Source: Neocallimastix lanati (nom. inval.) (Eukaryota > Neocallimastigomycota > Neocallimastigomycetes > Neocallimastigales > Neocallimastigaceae). From it: a stretch of 60,290 nt of DNA. The stretch covers positions 167,501-227,790 of the forward strand of contig JACVTC010000194.1 of NCBI GenBank assembly GCA_016946835.1. Reading direction: 5' to 3'. The translations under genes were made by a program, and so were the position numbers. This document shows, one piece after another, positions 50,301 through 59,749 of this stretch (position 1 is the stretch's first letter; each line of letters starts with the position of its first letter). The notes below the pieces were generated by a model that saw only the letters and a list, made by a program, of their open reading frames with translations, ran no database searches and was not told the origin of the DNA.

Positions 50301-52164
50301 ACATCAAATAGATTTCAGGTACTTCGACCTTTTCACCATCTTTATTTAAATTATTATTTTCATCATTACATTTTTCAATTACATTTAATTTCTTACATTT
50401 ACTAGATTCACAAATTTTCTTTAAAATCCTTAAACTATTAGTACTAATTTTACTATCACAATTCATAACAATAATATCATCACTATCGCTAAAGTTATCA
50501 CTATCACTAATGCTATCACTAAAATTATCTAACATAAAAGTATCATTAATATCACTATCACTATCATAATTATTAAATTCAGAGCAAGTTCTAATACGAG
50601 TTCGGCGGCCACGAATAGAAATTTCTTCTTCTGAGTCAGAGTCGGAATCAGAGTCAAAGAGAGGTTTTCTTTTTCTTGATTCTTCAATAATAACTTTGTT
50701 TTCTTCTAGGTTGGTAGCAGGTTCTTTTCCTTTGTTCCTTTTCTTGTTCTTGTTTTTCCTTTTTCTTTTACCATTGTTACAATGTCTTGCACAGAAACCG
50801 GATCCGAAAGAAATCTTCTTTGCGTCATGGTAGTTGTAGGGGGAGTGCTTATTGATCCATGGTAAACCCAAGATAATATCAACATCAGGAATCCCGAGAA
50901 CATAGAGTTGAATCGTTTCCAAGTGGTTCCTTAAACGAAGAACGCATTTCTCAGTTTCCTTTTTTACTGATGAAACACCATATCCAAGACCAGTAACACG
51001 GAAAGGTTCTTCGATTTCTTTTATTTTAATTCCAAAGGCTTTAGCGAATTCAGGATGGATAAAATTAAGATCAGAACCAGAATCGATCAGAACTCTTGCT
51101 TTTACTTCTTCTGTATCGTTTGTTTTAATATAGAAATCAATGATATTACTTTTCTTTGTCAAAAGTGAGTTTTGTTCTTCCACGATTTTTCTAACTTTGA
51201 CAATATCTTCTTGACTGTTGATTCTTCTAATTCTTCTTAAACTACTTGAGGGTGTGGTAGCGGTGTTTTCTTGTTTACTGATAATCTTGACTCCGGCAGG
51301 TTTCTTCTTATTTGGACAGTTAAAATAGCGATGACCTGGTTTTTTACAATAATAGCACAATCCTTTCCTTCTTTCTTCATCTCTTGAATTCGAGTTTTCT
51401 TGATATAATTTCTGGTTAGAAGGGAAGTAACTTGTATTCGTTTGTCCTCTCTTAATCCTGTATAAATCTATTTCCATTGGGTCACTAGTAGACGCATGAT
51501 TATTATTATTTATTTCCTTACGATGGTAATAATTATGATAGAAAAATTCATTTATTTCATGTCTCTTAGTTAAGCTTTCGATACTAAGGACATCAGTGAA
51601 AAGTCTTCTTAAGTTGTTGGGATTTGGATTTACCACTGCAAGGTGCTCCCTCATCTTGTAGTGAAGTCCTTTTACAAACATATAAATCTTAGCAGAATCG
51701 TTAAAATCTGAATGTCTGCTGATTTTATTAAATTCATTTATATACTCACTAACATGACCAAATTTATGTTGTCGGATGCTGCATAATTTACCGTTTGCGA
51801 CAACTGTGCTCATGTCCTGCTCTCCAAATTGATTTCTTAATTCTTGAATAAAATCTTCATAAACATTGAGCAGGGGATCATTATTTCTTCGCAAGTTTGA
51901 GGTCCATATCAAGGGATCACCGACAAGATAAGAAATTATAAATCTGACCTTTGTATGGTCGTTATTGAAACCTTGTGGATTGGCTTCCATAGCTATTTCA
52001 GCTCTAGTAAGGAAGCCATCAAAGTCCTTCTTGATTCCAGAAAATAGCGGTGGTTCGTTAACAATCTTTTGATTGTTACGGGGCAGAACTTGATGATTCT
52101 CTTGATTCATTTCTTGCAGGTTAAGGTCTTCGAATCTTCTTATTAGGTTGTTAAATCCCTCCAA
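47344..52164 (-). CDS. Gag-Pol polyprotein with chromodomain, element 1, intact
   Basis: 1606 residues in one frame. Gag 1-260; zinc knuckle CYYCKKPGHRYFNC (270-283); aspartic protease VLIDSGSD (Asp361); an acidic Ser-Asp-rich spacer (503-562) between protease and RT. RT spans about 650-850 with LDLKSAY (Asp742) and YIDD (804-807). RNase H has TDASN (Asp953), KELLA (Glu994) and YTDHKNL (Asp1021). Integrase has the HHCC zinc site (about His1160, His1167, Cys1197, Cys1200) and acids Asp1230, Asp1290 and Glu1326 with the usual 35-residue spacing. A chromodomain (about 1521-1566; YLIKWKG) follows. All catalytic residues are present. Gag and Pol are fused without a frameshift, as in Tf1-type elements. 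Probably mobile or recently so. The chromodomain suggests insertion guided by histone marks (known for chromoviruses). Confidence 0.96.
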   Translation of the reverse strand: MEGFNNLIRRFEDLNLQEMNQENHQVLPRNNQKIVNEPPLFSGIKKDFDGFLTRAEIAMEANPQGFNNDHTKVRFIISYLVGDPLIWTSNLRRNNDPLLNVYEDFIQELRNQFGEQDMSTVVANGKLCSIRQHKFGHVSEYINEFNKISRHSDFNDSAKIYMFVKGLHYKMREHLAVVNPNPNNLRRLFTDVLSIESLTKRHEINEFFYHNYYHRKEINNNNHASTSDPMEIDLYRIKRGQTNTSYFPSNQKLYQENSNSRDEERRKGLCYYCKKPGHRYFNCPNKKKPAGVKIISKQENTATTPSSSLRRIRRINSQEDIVKVRKIVEEQNSLLTKKSNIIDFYIKTNDTEEVKARVLIDSGSDLNFIHPEFAKAFGIKIKEIEEPFRVTGLGYGVSSVKKETEKCVLRLRNHLETIQLYVLGIPDVDIILGLPWINKHSPYNYHDAKKISFGSGFCARHCNNGKRKRKNKNKKRNKGKEPATNLEENKVIIEESRKRKPLFDSDSDSDSEEEISIRGRRTRIRTCSEFNNYDSDSDINDTFMLDNFSDSISDSDNFSDSDDIIVMNCDSKISTNSLRILKKICESSKCKKLNVIEKCNDENNNLNKDGEKVEVPEIYLMFKEVFNENNCNVLPPHRNYDCEIKLKDNCSLFYGPLYPLTETEREELMKYLEENLKKGFIRKSSSPAGAPILFVRKKDGTYRLVIDYRKLNEMTIRNSYPLPLISELLDRVKGAKYFTKLDLKSAYNLVRIKEGDEYKTAFRTRYGHFEYLVMPFGLKNAPATFQHFINDVLSDYLDDFVISYIDDILIYSNTLEEHHVHVKKVLRKLLENHLVVKLEKCEFDVTETTFLGYVLSRDGIKMDKEKVKAILDWPVPTNVKEIQSFIGLCNYYRIFIKDFAKIANPLHKLTRKNVPFNWSSEQQKAFDTLKELFTTAPILKHPDSNKQFIVETDASNFAVGAILSQEFDGHLHPIAFISTSLTKSQRNYPIYDKELLAIKVALEGWRHYLEGARHQFIIYTDHKNLTFPRKPELLSQRQIRWYEFLSRFDFKLIYRAGKKSGKPDILSRRSDHLFASVRPISCVINSCSFKNDSLISSIHDSLANDEFYCKITEFLKNDKSKDPPFSKIDKFSLDKNGYLLFENLIYVPNKIRIRVLELHHDSISAGHFGINKTIELISRNFWWPKLQKDVKMFIKSCEICSKSKIPRHKPYGLLSPLSTPNRAWSAISMDFIVELPKSKDMTTIMVVVDRLTKMAHFIPFRCLPTASIAADSFIANIFKLHGFPDSIISDRGSQFTSDFWNRLCSLLNIKHSFSTAYHPQTDGQTERVNSILEQYLRCFINEKQNNWLDLLPFAEFSYNNTLQQSINQSPFFANYGFNPKFNPEIPSNENPHRAEKRILNINENIKFLKENLEQAKKTYKKYADLKRMDSPDFKVGNKVYLLKGNTTKKNRKLSDQLIGPFEIIRKVSDLAYELKLPNNMRCHPVFHVSLLEPYHENEFSNRRNTRRRNINLNTDTIDRTPERIIKMKTFNNKNRYLIKWKGCDFSENTWIDEDQILDRQLIQEYYRKEKKNKSSNVNNEFCQPPDDANEYYVRHKYQPFVIDLPS

Positions 52165-52542
52165 TTTGGTTATTTTAAACTGACTTAAATTTTTGCAATT
52201 TCTTTAACAAAAATATCAAACAAATAAATATTTCAAACTATAACGTTTTTTCATCTAGTCGATCTAGCTCTATCCTTTGAAGCGGTGCTGTCGAGTAAAC
52301 GTAACGTTATAAATTAAAATATTAAAGGTTTATGGTTTTTAGAATCTTGTTCTAAGACGTGTAATTGTAATTTCGGTAGCAATATTATAGAGCTGGTGGC
52401 AATATTCTGAAACTGATAGCAATAATCTAAAACTGGTAAAAAAATATTTTAAATCAAGCCACACACAAGCCAATGTTAACGTATCACGTGTTATAATCTT
52501 GACTTATAACGTATTTTATTGAGAGAAAAAGGTAATTGTTAT
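52165..52542 (-). other. 5' leader of element 1
   Basis: Non-coding stretch between the 5' LTR and gag. No TGG-starting tRNA primer site is seen next to the LTR end (the adjoining minus-strand bases read ATAACAATTACC). Tf1-like self-priming or a non-standard tRNA primer is possible but not shown. Confidence 0.5.
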
Positions 52543-52969
52543 TATAAAGTTTTGATTTAAAAAATAGATTATAAGTCAAAAATTATAATAACACTAAATA
52601 ACACAAAAATGTTTTATAAACAAATAAGTTTTATTATATTTAGATTTTAAAATAATCTTTATTAATTATAAGTGTTATTAACAATAAATCGTTAATAACA
52701 ATTACATCGATTAAAATACATGAAATTTGGTTAACTATTTATATTTTTATCTTATTACATTTAGAATATATAATTCCTATTGAATTATATAATCTAACTA
52801 TTTATTTAAAAACAATACTAACCTAAACTAATAATAAATAATTAACTATTACTAAATAAAGAGAATTATAATTAATAACTAAAATAAATATAAACAATTT
52901 CAATCGAGCTCATTTATTATTTATTTATTATTTAAATATTATTAATAAATTCTTATTATATTTTCTATT
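52543..52969 (-). repeat. 5' LTR of element 1, truncated
   Basis: Identical to 46534-46960 except for one base. It stops at 52968/52969, exactly where the LTR of element 2 begins. The remaining 346 bases of the LTR are not found on the far side of element 2. Confidence 0.9.
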
Positions 52970-53612
52970 GTAACGGAGGTGCTTCTATTGTAACGGCGGG
53001 ACGTGGTATAGAAACACAGAAAGGAGAAAACTCAATAGGTTTACACTATCTGTATAAATAATTCGTTTTATTAGAAATATTTTTTATTAATTATAAAATT
53101 TAAAATAATTATTAATATTAATCAACAAGGTAATATTTCGAATTACTTATACGTTAATTATTATTAATAAAAGCACGAAGAAAAATATTTTCATTCGTGA
53201 AGTTCGCACTATTTATACTTTTAACGGAAAAAACAGTTTTAACATGTAAAAATAATTTTAAAGAAATATTTAGAAATATGTTTGTAATAATTAATAATGT
53301 AAAGTTTCTAGAATATAGATTTTAATTGATGAAAATGAATCTTATCAAAAAGAATAAAATAATTTATATAATAAGAATTTCTAAATTCATTTCGGTTGAA
53401 TTACGAACCGAAAGAATCTTTAACTTTCTATAATTTTATACAGAAAGAATATTCAAGAAGATATTATTAATAATTAATAAAATAATTAATAAAATAATTA
53501 TTAATGCAAAATGGGTTGAGGTGTGAGTCGAACCCATGAAGTATTGGTCATGGTCAGTATAACTAACCATTGAACCAAAGTTCTAATTTTACTAACTGAA
53601 GATTTCGTTACA
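52969..53612 (-). repeat. 3' LTR of element 2 (complete)
   Basis: 644 bp with perfect terminal inverted heptamers: it begins TGTAACG and ends CGTTACA. Its first bases contain a 20-bp direct repeat (ttgtaacgg...ggtgcttcta ttgtaacgg). It is inserted in the truncated LTR of element 1. Confidence 0.88.
53513..53583 (-). other. tRNA-like sequence inside the LTR (degenerate)
   Basis: Minus strand shows an A-box-like TGGTTCAATGGTTAG and a B-box-like GGGTTCGACTC about 30 bases later, the usual layout of a Pol III promoter in a tRNA. Acceptor-stem pairing is absent and the anticodon arm is imperfect, so it is not a functional tRNA. It is repeated in the other LTR. Confidence 0.35.
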
Positions 53613-53632
53613 TGGTCCGCCTCCAGGATTCG
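53613..53632 (-). promoter_or_regulatory. polypurine tract (or primer-site-like) sequence next to the element 2 LTR
   Basis: Minus strand CCTGGAGGCGGACCA abuts the LTR start TGTAACG, fitting a polypurine tract for an element read on the minus strand, in line with the ORF. Read on the plus strand, TGGTCCGCCTCCAGG instead looks like a tRNA primer site. The ORF orientation favours the first reading. Confidence 0.5.
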
Positions 53633-53940
53633 GATACCAGACGAATCTAACAGTTAGGCATAACTTATACTAAAATTAAGCAAACTAAACTAAACTAAAC
53701 TAAATTAAAATAAAATAAAATATAATAAAATAAAAATAATTAATTAACCATTTTATAGTACGAACTTTTTTGAATAAAATTACATGATATTAATAAAGTT
53801 ACATGAATATAATATATAATAAGAATACATGAATATTAATAATATTTAATAATATAAAATAATATTTAGTAATATTGATATTAATAAATTAATATAAGTT
53901 TGATATTAATAAAGTAAAGATTCATTTTCAAGTTTTAATT
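53633..53940. other. non-coding 3' internal region of element 2
   Basis: Lies between the polypurine tract and the stop of the ORF. Contains aaactaaacta and taaaataaaat simple repeats and repeated acatgaatat-like words. No gene is seen. Confidence 0.5.
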
Positions 53941-56379
53941 TTAGTTATTTTTGTTAAATTCTTTTAAGAGTTTAGAGCAATTTAAATTTTCTTCGGGTTC
54001 CCAAGATGCTTCAGATAAAGGATAACCTTTCCATTTAATAAGATATTGGGTTTTGCCATAATGTTTCCTTTTATCAAGAATTTTTTCAACTTCGTATTCT
54101 TCTTCATTGTCAATAATTATCGGTGGTGGTGGTTCTTTCTTTCGTCCAAAGTGATCTTCATAAAATGGTTCAAGTTCAGAAACATGTATTACAGGATGGA
54201 TTCTGATTTCTTTTGGTAAGTCTAACTTATATGAAACGGGAGAAATTTTCTTAATGATTTTATATGGACCAAGTTTTCTGGGTTTAAGTTTTTTATTTCC
54301 ATTATGAATTATAAGTGAACTATTAATCCACACTTTATCACCAGGTTTAAAATTTGGAGCTTCAATACGATGTTTGTTTGCGAATTCTTCTTGCTTTTTT
54401 CTTGCTTGTTGTAAATTTCCATTAAGTGTTTTAAATAATTCTGAAAAATCTTTTGTAAATTCATCAGCTCTAGGAACATCTGTACTGTTTGGAATTGATG
54501 GTGAATATCTTGGATTATATCCATAGTTTGCATAAACAGGTGAGTGCTTAATTGATTCTTGAATTGAATTATTATAACTGAATTCTGCTAGGAATAAAAA
54601 ATTATACCAATCAGAACCTTTAAAGTTTGAATAACATCTTAAGTATTGTTCAATAACGGAGTTCACCCTCTCCGTTAAACCATTGGTTTGGTGATGGAAG
54701 GGAGAAGCAAGTTTCGTTGTGATATTGAAAGATTTACAAATAGCTGACCAAAATTTTGAAGTGAATTGAGAATCTTTATCAGAAAAAAAATCGGAGGGTG
54801 GTTTATGAATACGAAAGAGATCATTTAGGTCTTTCTTGGGAACAAATAAAACAGAAGCAGCAGCTGGAGATTTAGATTTTCTAATAAATTTTTTGTCTTC
54901 ATTTTCTTTAATATAATTCTTCGAAGCTAGAGATTCTTTTTCAGTTAAGGGGTAGATTGGGTCATAATGAAGTTTTTCATTTTGTTTGGGTTTAATCTCG
55001 CTATCAAAAGGACAATAAGGAGGTGATTGATTAGTGTATATTTCACTGAAAGTGTCTATAAATGGAAGTAATTTTTTTGGTAATGATTTGCTTATTTTAT
55101 TATTGATTTCTTCATTTTCATTTTTGTCATTTTGTTTAGTAGTGTTTAAAGGAACATAAGAAGTAAAGGAGTTAGGGATGATTAAACAATTTTCAATGCA
55201 ATAATTGGAATTAAATCTTAAGACTTTATTTTTGAAGTCAATATCAGGATTGTGAGTAGAAATCCATTCGAAACCTAAAATAGCACAATAAGAAGGAAGG
55301 TCAACCACATAGAATTGAGTCTTACATTTATGGTTATTATAAGTGATGGAAATAGGAAGAGTTTTTCCAAGAATAGTTTGCTTTCCACCGATGCCAGATA
55401 CATTAGGGAAATTAGTTTTAGTTGAATACGGGATATTATTTTCTTTAATATAGTAGATATCCATTAAATTGATTTGAGAACCAGTATCGAGTAGAATTTT
55501 AGCGGTAGAATTTGTATTATCAATACTTAAAGAAAATTCGTAAATAGGAAGATTTGAGTCAGAAACTCTAGGTCTAGAAATAGGTTTTGATTCGGGATTA
55601 GAAACGTAAGTGCTACTTGATGAAGGTTTATTTTTGTATTTATTTTTAAGTGGACAATTGTCGAGAGAATGTTCAGAGGATCCACAATATAAACAAAGAT
55701 TTTCTCTACTTCTTCTTTCTTTTTCTTCTTGAGATAGAGGTCCATGAGGTTTGGATTTAAATTGCTTTTGGAAAAAGAATGATTTTTTGCTCTTTTTATT
55801 TTTATTATTATTACTATTATTTGAATTTTGACCTTGAAGATTGGAGAATTGTCTATGAGTAGAAATACGATTATCGATTCTAGATGCAATTGTTTGCATA
55901 GCAAGGAGGGTTTGAGGTCCAGGAAACATTTCTAAAATTCTAGTAGCAATATGGTCATGTAGACCGGCAAGAAAGGCATCCATCTTGGCTTCTTCATTCC
56001 AAGAAGATTCATCGGCGTATTTATTAAATTCTAAAATATAATTTCTGACTTCACCAATTCGTTTTTGTTTGATTGTTCTTAATTTCTGGTTGGCAATAAA
56101 GGTAGAATCATAACTTCCAAATACTGATTTTAGTCTTGCAATGAATTGATTATAATTAAGGAGACAAGGATCTTGATTTTCAATGAGAGTAGCAGCCCAA
56201 TTCATGGCGTTTCCATACAAACGAGAAATGATATAGATTACTTTAGCTTCATCGTTTGCAAATCTTTCTGGTTGAATCATAAAAATAAGTTCCATTTTAG
56301 CTAGAAATCCTTTAAAGAATCGACGATCACCAGCAAAACCGTCCTTAAAAGTAGGATTTTCTTGATAATAGTTGTCCAT
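53941..56379 (-). CDS. Gag-protease-integrase(C-terminal)-chromodomain polyprotein of element 2, in-frame deleted
   Basis: 812 residues from the ATG at 56379 ([14 protein letters not shown]). The frame is open 43 codons further up (56508), but that stretch is hydrophobic and unlike Gag, so the inner start is preferred. Numbering from the inner start: Gag to about 220; zinc knuckle [14 protein letters not shown] (229-242); protease LLDTGSQ (Asp298); then the RT entry region ([20 protein letters not shown], ending about 517). The next residues are already integrase core, [19 protein letters not shown], holding the second catalytic Asp (534) and Glu (570). RT catalytic core, RNase H, the integrase zinc finger and its first Asp are gone, with the frame kept at about 54829. 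A chromodomain (about 761-809, [20 protein letters not shown]) closes the protein. Either a defective copy or a stable non-autonomous Gag donor. Confidence 0.9.
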   Translation of the reverse strand: MDNYYQENPTFKDGFAGDRRFFKGFLAKMELIFMIQPERFANDEAKVIYIISRLYGNAMNWAATLIENQDPCLLNYNQFIARLKSVFGSYDSTFIANQKLRTIKQKRIGEVRNYILEFNKYADESSWNEEAKMDAFLAGLHDHIATRILEMFPGPQTLLAMQTIASRIDNRISTHRQFSNLQGQNSNNSNNNKNKKSKKSFFFQKQFKSKPHGPLSQEEKERRSRENLCLYCGSSEHSLDNCPLKNKYKNKPSSSSTYVSNPESKPISRPRVSDSNLPIYEFSLSIDNTNSTAKILLDTGSQINLMDIYYIKENNIPYSTKTNFPNVSGIGGKQTILGKTLPISITYNNHKCKTQFYVVDLPSYCAILGFEWISTHNPDIDFKNKVLRFNSNYCIENCLIIPNSFTSYVPLNTTKQNDKNENEEINNKISKSLPKKLLPFIDTFSEIYTNQSPPYCPFDSEIKPKQNEKLHYDPIYPLTEKESLASKNYIKENEDKKFIRKSKSPAAASVLFVPKKDLNDLFRIHKPPSDFFSDKDSQFTSKFWSAICKSFNITTKLASPFHHQTNGLTERVNSVIEQYLRCYSNFKGSDWYNFLFLAEFSYNNSIQESIKHSPVYANYGYNPRYSPSIPNSTDVPRADEFTKDFSELFKTLNGNLQQARKKQEEFANKHRIEAPNFKPGDKVWINSSLIIHNGNKKLKPRKLGPYKIIKKISPVSYKLDLPKEIRIHPVIHVSELEPFYEDHFGRKKEPPPPIIIDNEEEYEVEKILDKRKHYGKTQYLIKWKGYPLSEASWEPEENLNCSKLLKEFNKNN

Positions 56380-57712
56380 ATTAAAATAAATAAGGTAAAG
56401 TAGAATAAGTTTGCAAAGATAAAGAATAGGCGGTAGAATCCAGAAGTTCCCAAAGTGGTAGTAGAGATTCCAATAATCCAAAAGGTAAATAGGTAGTAGA
56501 GATTCCAAAAGTTCAAAAGTTGTTTATTGGGGGTTTCCAAGGTTAATGGATAAGAACACAAAATTTTAATAACACTTTATAATATTTTATAATTAAATAT
56601 TTTTATTTTATAATTATTTATCAAAATTACTGAAATATAAACTAGATTATATAGTATTGGACCAACTAAATATATAATCTATCAAAGTTTTATACGATAA
56701 GTTCCTTTAGCCTTTTAGTGATAACGCAGATAAAATCGATTGTTAATGTCTTATAGACAAAAGGAAGTAATATTGTTAGATTCTTTATTATGTCTAACTT
56801 ATTGTTAGCTGAAAAGAATAAAACAAATTATTTTCCCCTATATCAATAGTATCTGAACACTAAAATGTTACGAAAACAGAGACCAACTTCTGTCGCTTTG
56901 GAAGTCGTATAAACCTTATATTTATATTTTAATCTTTGTTTTCTTAATTATAAAATTATAATATTAATTATAAAATTATTGATTGATAAAATAGAATAGT
57001 ACTATTGACTCACAACTATAGAAAAAACCGTCAGTACTATTATAACTAGTGCCGCGAGTAAGCACGAAATAAAATTTTAAAATACTATATAATTTTAATC
57101 TTACGCCTTCGGTGACGTAAGCTCCTTATTCGCCAGAGTTGTTGCAAACCTAGAACCGTTTTCCTTTATAATAGGCTACGGTGCTCTCTTATAGAGTTTT
57201 ACCTAGTCTAGAACCAAATCTATTCGTCGAGTGCAACACTAAAGAAGATAATTCTTCTAACTCTGTATATGAGCTCTATTCGCTCGTATAAACGCCTTTT
57301 TAAATAAATAAATAAAAAAAATAAAATTGAACAGGTTTTTCTTGCTATTATTTCAAGCAAGTAATTTATTAAAATAATTAAAAATAAAAAATTATTATTA
57401 TAATTATTAATATTATTATTATTATTATTATTTTTTTTTTTTTTTTTTTTTTTTATACTAAGCTAATTTAAAAAATTTATTATTTTTGTAATAAATTAAA
57501 TGAAAAAAAATTTTTTTTTTTTTTTTTTTATTTATCTAGAACTAATTGATTTATTCACTAAATTAATCTAAAATATTTATCTAAAAATTAAAAATTTTTT
57601 TCTTATTAAATTAATTTAATATTATTTATCTAATTATTAATTAATTTTGTTGGGTAAATATTAGAATTAATTTTGAAGGGTTAAGGTAATACAAGATTAA
57701 TTTAATATTATC

Positions 57713-57750
<38 letters not shown>

Positions 57751-58241
57751 GTTAAGGTAATGTAAGTTTTATCTTAATAGGGTAGTACAAGTTTAATTTG
57801 AATTATATGATCGGGTAGTACAAGAATTTTTGTTATAAAATTAATTTCAACAACCATAGGATTAGGATTATCCGGTAATATAATAGATACAAAGGATTGA
57901 ATTATATAATAGTGAGGGTAACTCAAAACAGACAAGGTGATAATTTGAATAGGAATCAATAGGCAGTAATTATTCGTCTGGGAGGAGATAGAATCCGAGA
58001 TTAAAAGATATAGAAGTCCGGTATTAAAGAGATAGTAGATAAAAAGATTTATTCAAAGATTATTAGACTAAGATAGAGAGAACCGGAAGAGTAGGTATTT
58101 GTTCTTTAATAGTAGAATAGTAAAAGTAGAAACCCAACGATTGTCAAAAGATATTGAGAAGGTAGAATTCCTAAAAGTACGGTAGAATGTCTGAGGAATA
58201 GCGTAAAGGTATTGAGGGCTTGGATTAGCAGGTGCTTTTAT
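56380..58241. other. long leader region of element 2
   Basis: About 1.9 kb between the 5' LTR and the Gag start. From about 56880 to 57300 the sequence is much less AT-rich and structured. 57097-57136 recurs perfectly in inverted orientation at 60138-60177, and atgagctctattcgctcg near 57276 has an inverted partner near 59950. 57640-58200 is purine-rich and without a convincing ORF. It may include part of another insertion. Confidence 0.55.
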
Positions 58242-58872
58242 TGTAACGGAGGTGCTTCTATTGTAACGGCGGGACGTGGTATAGAAACACAGAAAGGAGA
58301 AAACTCAATAGGTTTACACTATCTGTATAAATAATTCGTTTTATTAGAAATATTTTTTATTAATTATAAAATTTAAAATAATTATTAATATTAATCAACA
58401 AGGTAATATTTCGAATTACTTATACGTTAATTATTATTAATAAAAGCACGAAGAAAAATATTTTCATTCGTGAAGTTCGCACTATTTATACTTTTAACGG
58501 AAAAAACAGTTTTAACATGTAAAAATAATTTTAAAGAAATATTTAGAAATATGTTTGTAATAATTAATAATGTAAAGTTTCTAGAATATAGATTTTAATT
58601 GATGAAAATGAATCTTATCAAAAAGATAAAATAATTTATATAATAAGAATTTCTAAATTCATTTCGGTTGAATTACGAACCGAAAGAATCTTTAACTTTC
58701 TATAATTTTATACAGAAAGAATATTCAAGAAGATATTATTAATAATTAATAAAATAATTAATAAAATAATTATTAATGCAAAATGGGTTGAGGTGTGAGT
58801 CGAACCCATGAAGTATTGGTCATGGTCAGTATAACTAACCATTGAACCAAAGTTCTAATTTTACTAACTGAA
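58242..58872 (-). repeat. 5' LTR of element 2, outer 12 bases missing
   Basis: Matches 52969-53600 with one single-base deletion. After ttactaactgaa the sequence departs (tgataagaatg) instead of finishing with gatttcgttaca. The inner edge continues the 20-bp repeat found at the start of the LTR (ggtgctttta before ttgtaacgg). Confidence 0.88.
58785..58854 (-). other. tRNA-like sequence, second LTR copy
   Basis: Same as 53513-53583, as expected for the paired LTR. Included so that automated tRNA calls here are read with caution. Confidence 0.35.
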
Positions 58873-59363
58873 TGATAAGAATGTACTAAATAATGCATTC
58901 TTAATTAAATCTACGATTTATTTCTAATACATTATGTGTACATTATTATTTTTGTACTTTAATAAATTTTTAAATTCAAAGATTAAAATTAGATCAAAAA
59001 TTATATTAAACTTTATAATTTTTATATTAAATCTTATATTAATAGTAATATTTTTATATATTTAAAACTTATATTAACAATATTAATAATAAATCTTATT
59101 TTTTTATTTTTATATTAATAATGAAAATTTGTATTAATAATATTTTTATATATTGATAATTAAAAATTTATATATTATATTTTAACTTTTATTATAAAAT
59201 TTTATATCGAAATGTTTTATTTTATATTGAAAAATATTTTATTTTATTAAAAACCTTTATATTAGAATAGTATTTTTATTTTTATTTGAATATTTTAACA
59301 GATTGTAATAAAAATTTTAGCCAATTAAATAAATTCTTATTAGTAATATTTTAGATAGATTAG

Positions 59364-59421
<58 letters not shown>

Positions 59422-59539
59422 TATTAATATTATAAATGTATTTTATTTATATTGTTATAATTAAATTTTATATAATTGATTATAAAAATCAATTTAAATT
59501 TAATAGTTTTTATATATAAAAAGAAAAATAATAATAAAA
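58873..59539. other. AT-rich DNA with a polyA tract of about 60 bases
   Basis: No gene is seen. An uninterrupted polyA run spans about 59365-59417. A homopolymer this long is prone to length error in sequencing. The missing half of the element 1 LTR is not here. Confidence 0.55.
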
Positions 59540-59725
59540 TGTAATTTAGTGGCAAGAACAACTTTTATGCCTTGAAAAAAAAAGTATAAATAGTTGTAAA
59601 TTTTGCTACTAATTTTTAAATATCATCAAATAAAATCAAATAAATTTATAAATAAAAATAATAAATAAATAAATAAAATTTGTGTTTCCTTACTTTATTT
59701 TATTTAATTCTCTAAAACCTTAACA
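59540..59725 (+). repeat. candidate short LTR of another element
   Basis: 186 bp starting TGTAATTTAG and ending CCTTAACA (TG...CA form), with a TATA box GTATAAATAG near 59583 and AATAAA signals downstream, followed within 7 bases by a possible tRNA primer site. No second copy is visible inside the window, so this rests on structure only. Confidence 0.4.
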
Positions 59726-59731
59726 TTTATA

Positions 59732-59749
59732 TGGTGGAGATATCGGGGA
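59732..59749 (+). promoter_or_regulatory. candidate primer-binding site
   Basis: TGGTGGAGATATCGGGGA begins with TGG (pairs with tRNA CCA) and is markedly GC-rich against its surroundings, six bases after the candidate LTR end. Which tRNA it would match was not resolved. Confidence 0.4.

Larger units (their letters stand above)
46534..52969 (-). mobile_element. Ty3/gypsy chromovirus-type LTR retrotransposon (element 1)
   Basis: Two LTR copies (46534-47306 complete, 52543-52969 truncated at its outer side) enclose a single intact gag-pol ORF on the minus strand. Over 427 comparable bases the LTRs differ at one position (T against A near 46790/52799), so insertion was recent. It sits inside a copia-like gag at its left. 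Its right LTR is broken by element 2, so no target duplication can be checked. Confidence 0.92.
52969..58872 (-). mobile_element. Ty3/gypsy element with internal pol deletion (element 2)
   Basis: Near-identical LTRs (52969-53612 and 58242-58872) bracket a minus-strand ORF coding Gag, protease, the rear of integrase and a chromodomain. RT and RNase H are lacking, so it must depend on another element to move. LTRs differ by one single-base indel and by loss of the last 12 bases (gatttcgttaca) at the outer end of the right copy. Confidence 0.85.

Noticed and set aside
53513-53583. Functional tRNA gene
   Set aside because: A- and B-box-like words are present, but acceptor ends do not pair and the anticodon arm is imperfect; it is repeated with the LTR.
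53613-53632. Plus-strand tRNA primer site (TGGTCCGCCTCCAGG) making element 2 a plus-strand element
   Set aside because: The only ORF is on the minus strand, and the same bases serve well as a minus-strand polypurine tract, as also seen in element 1. Kept as an alternative only.
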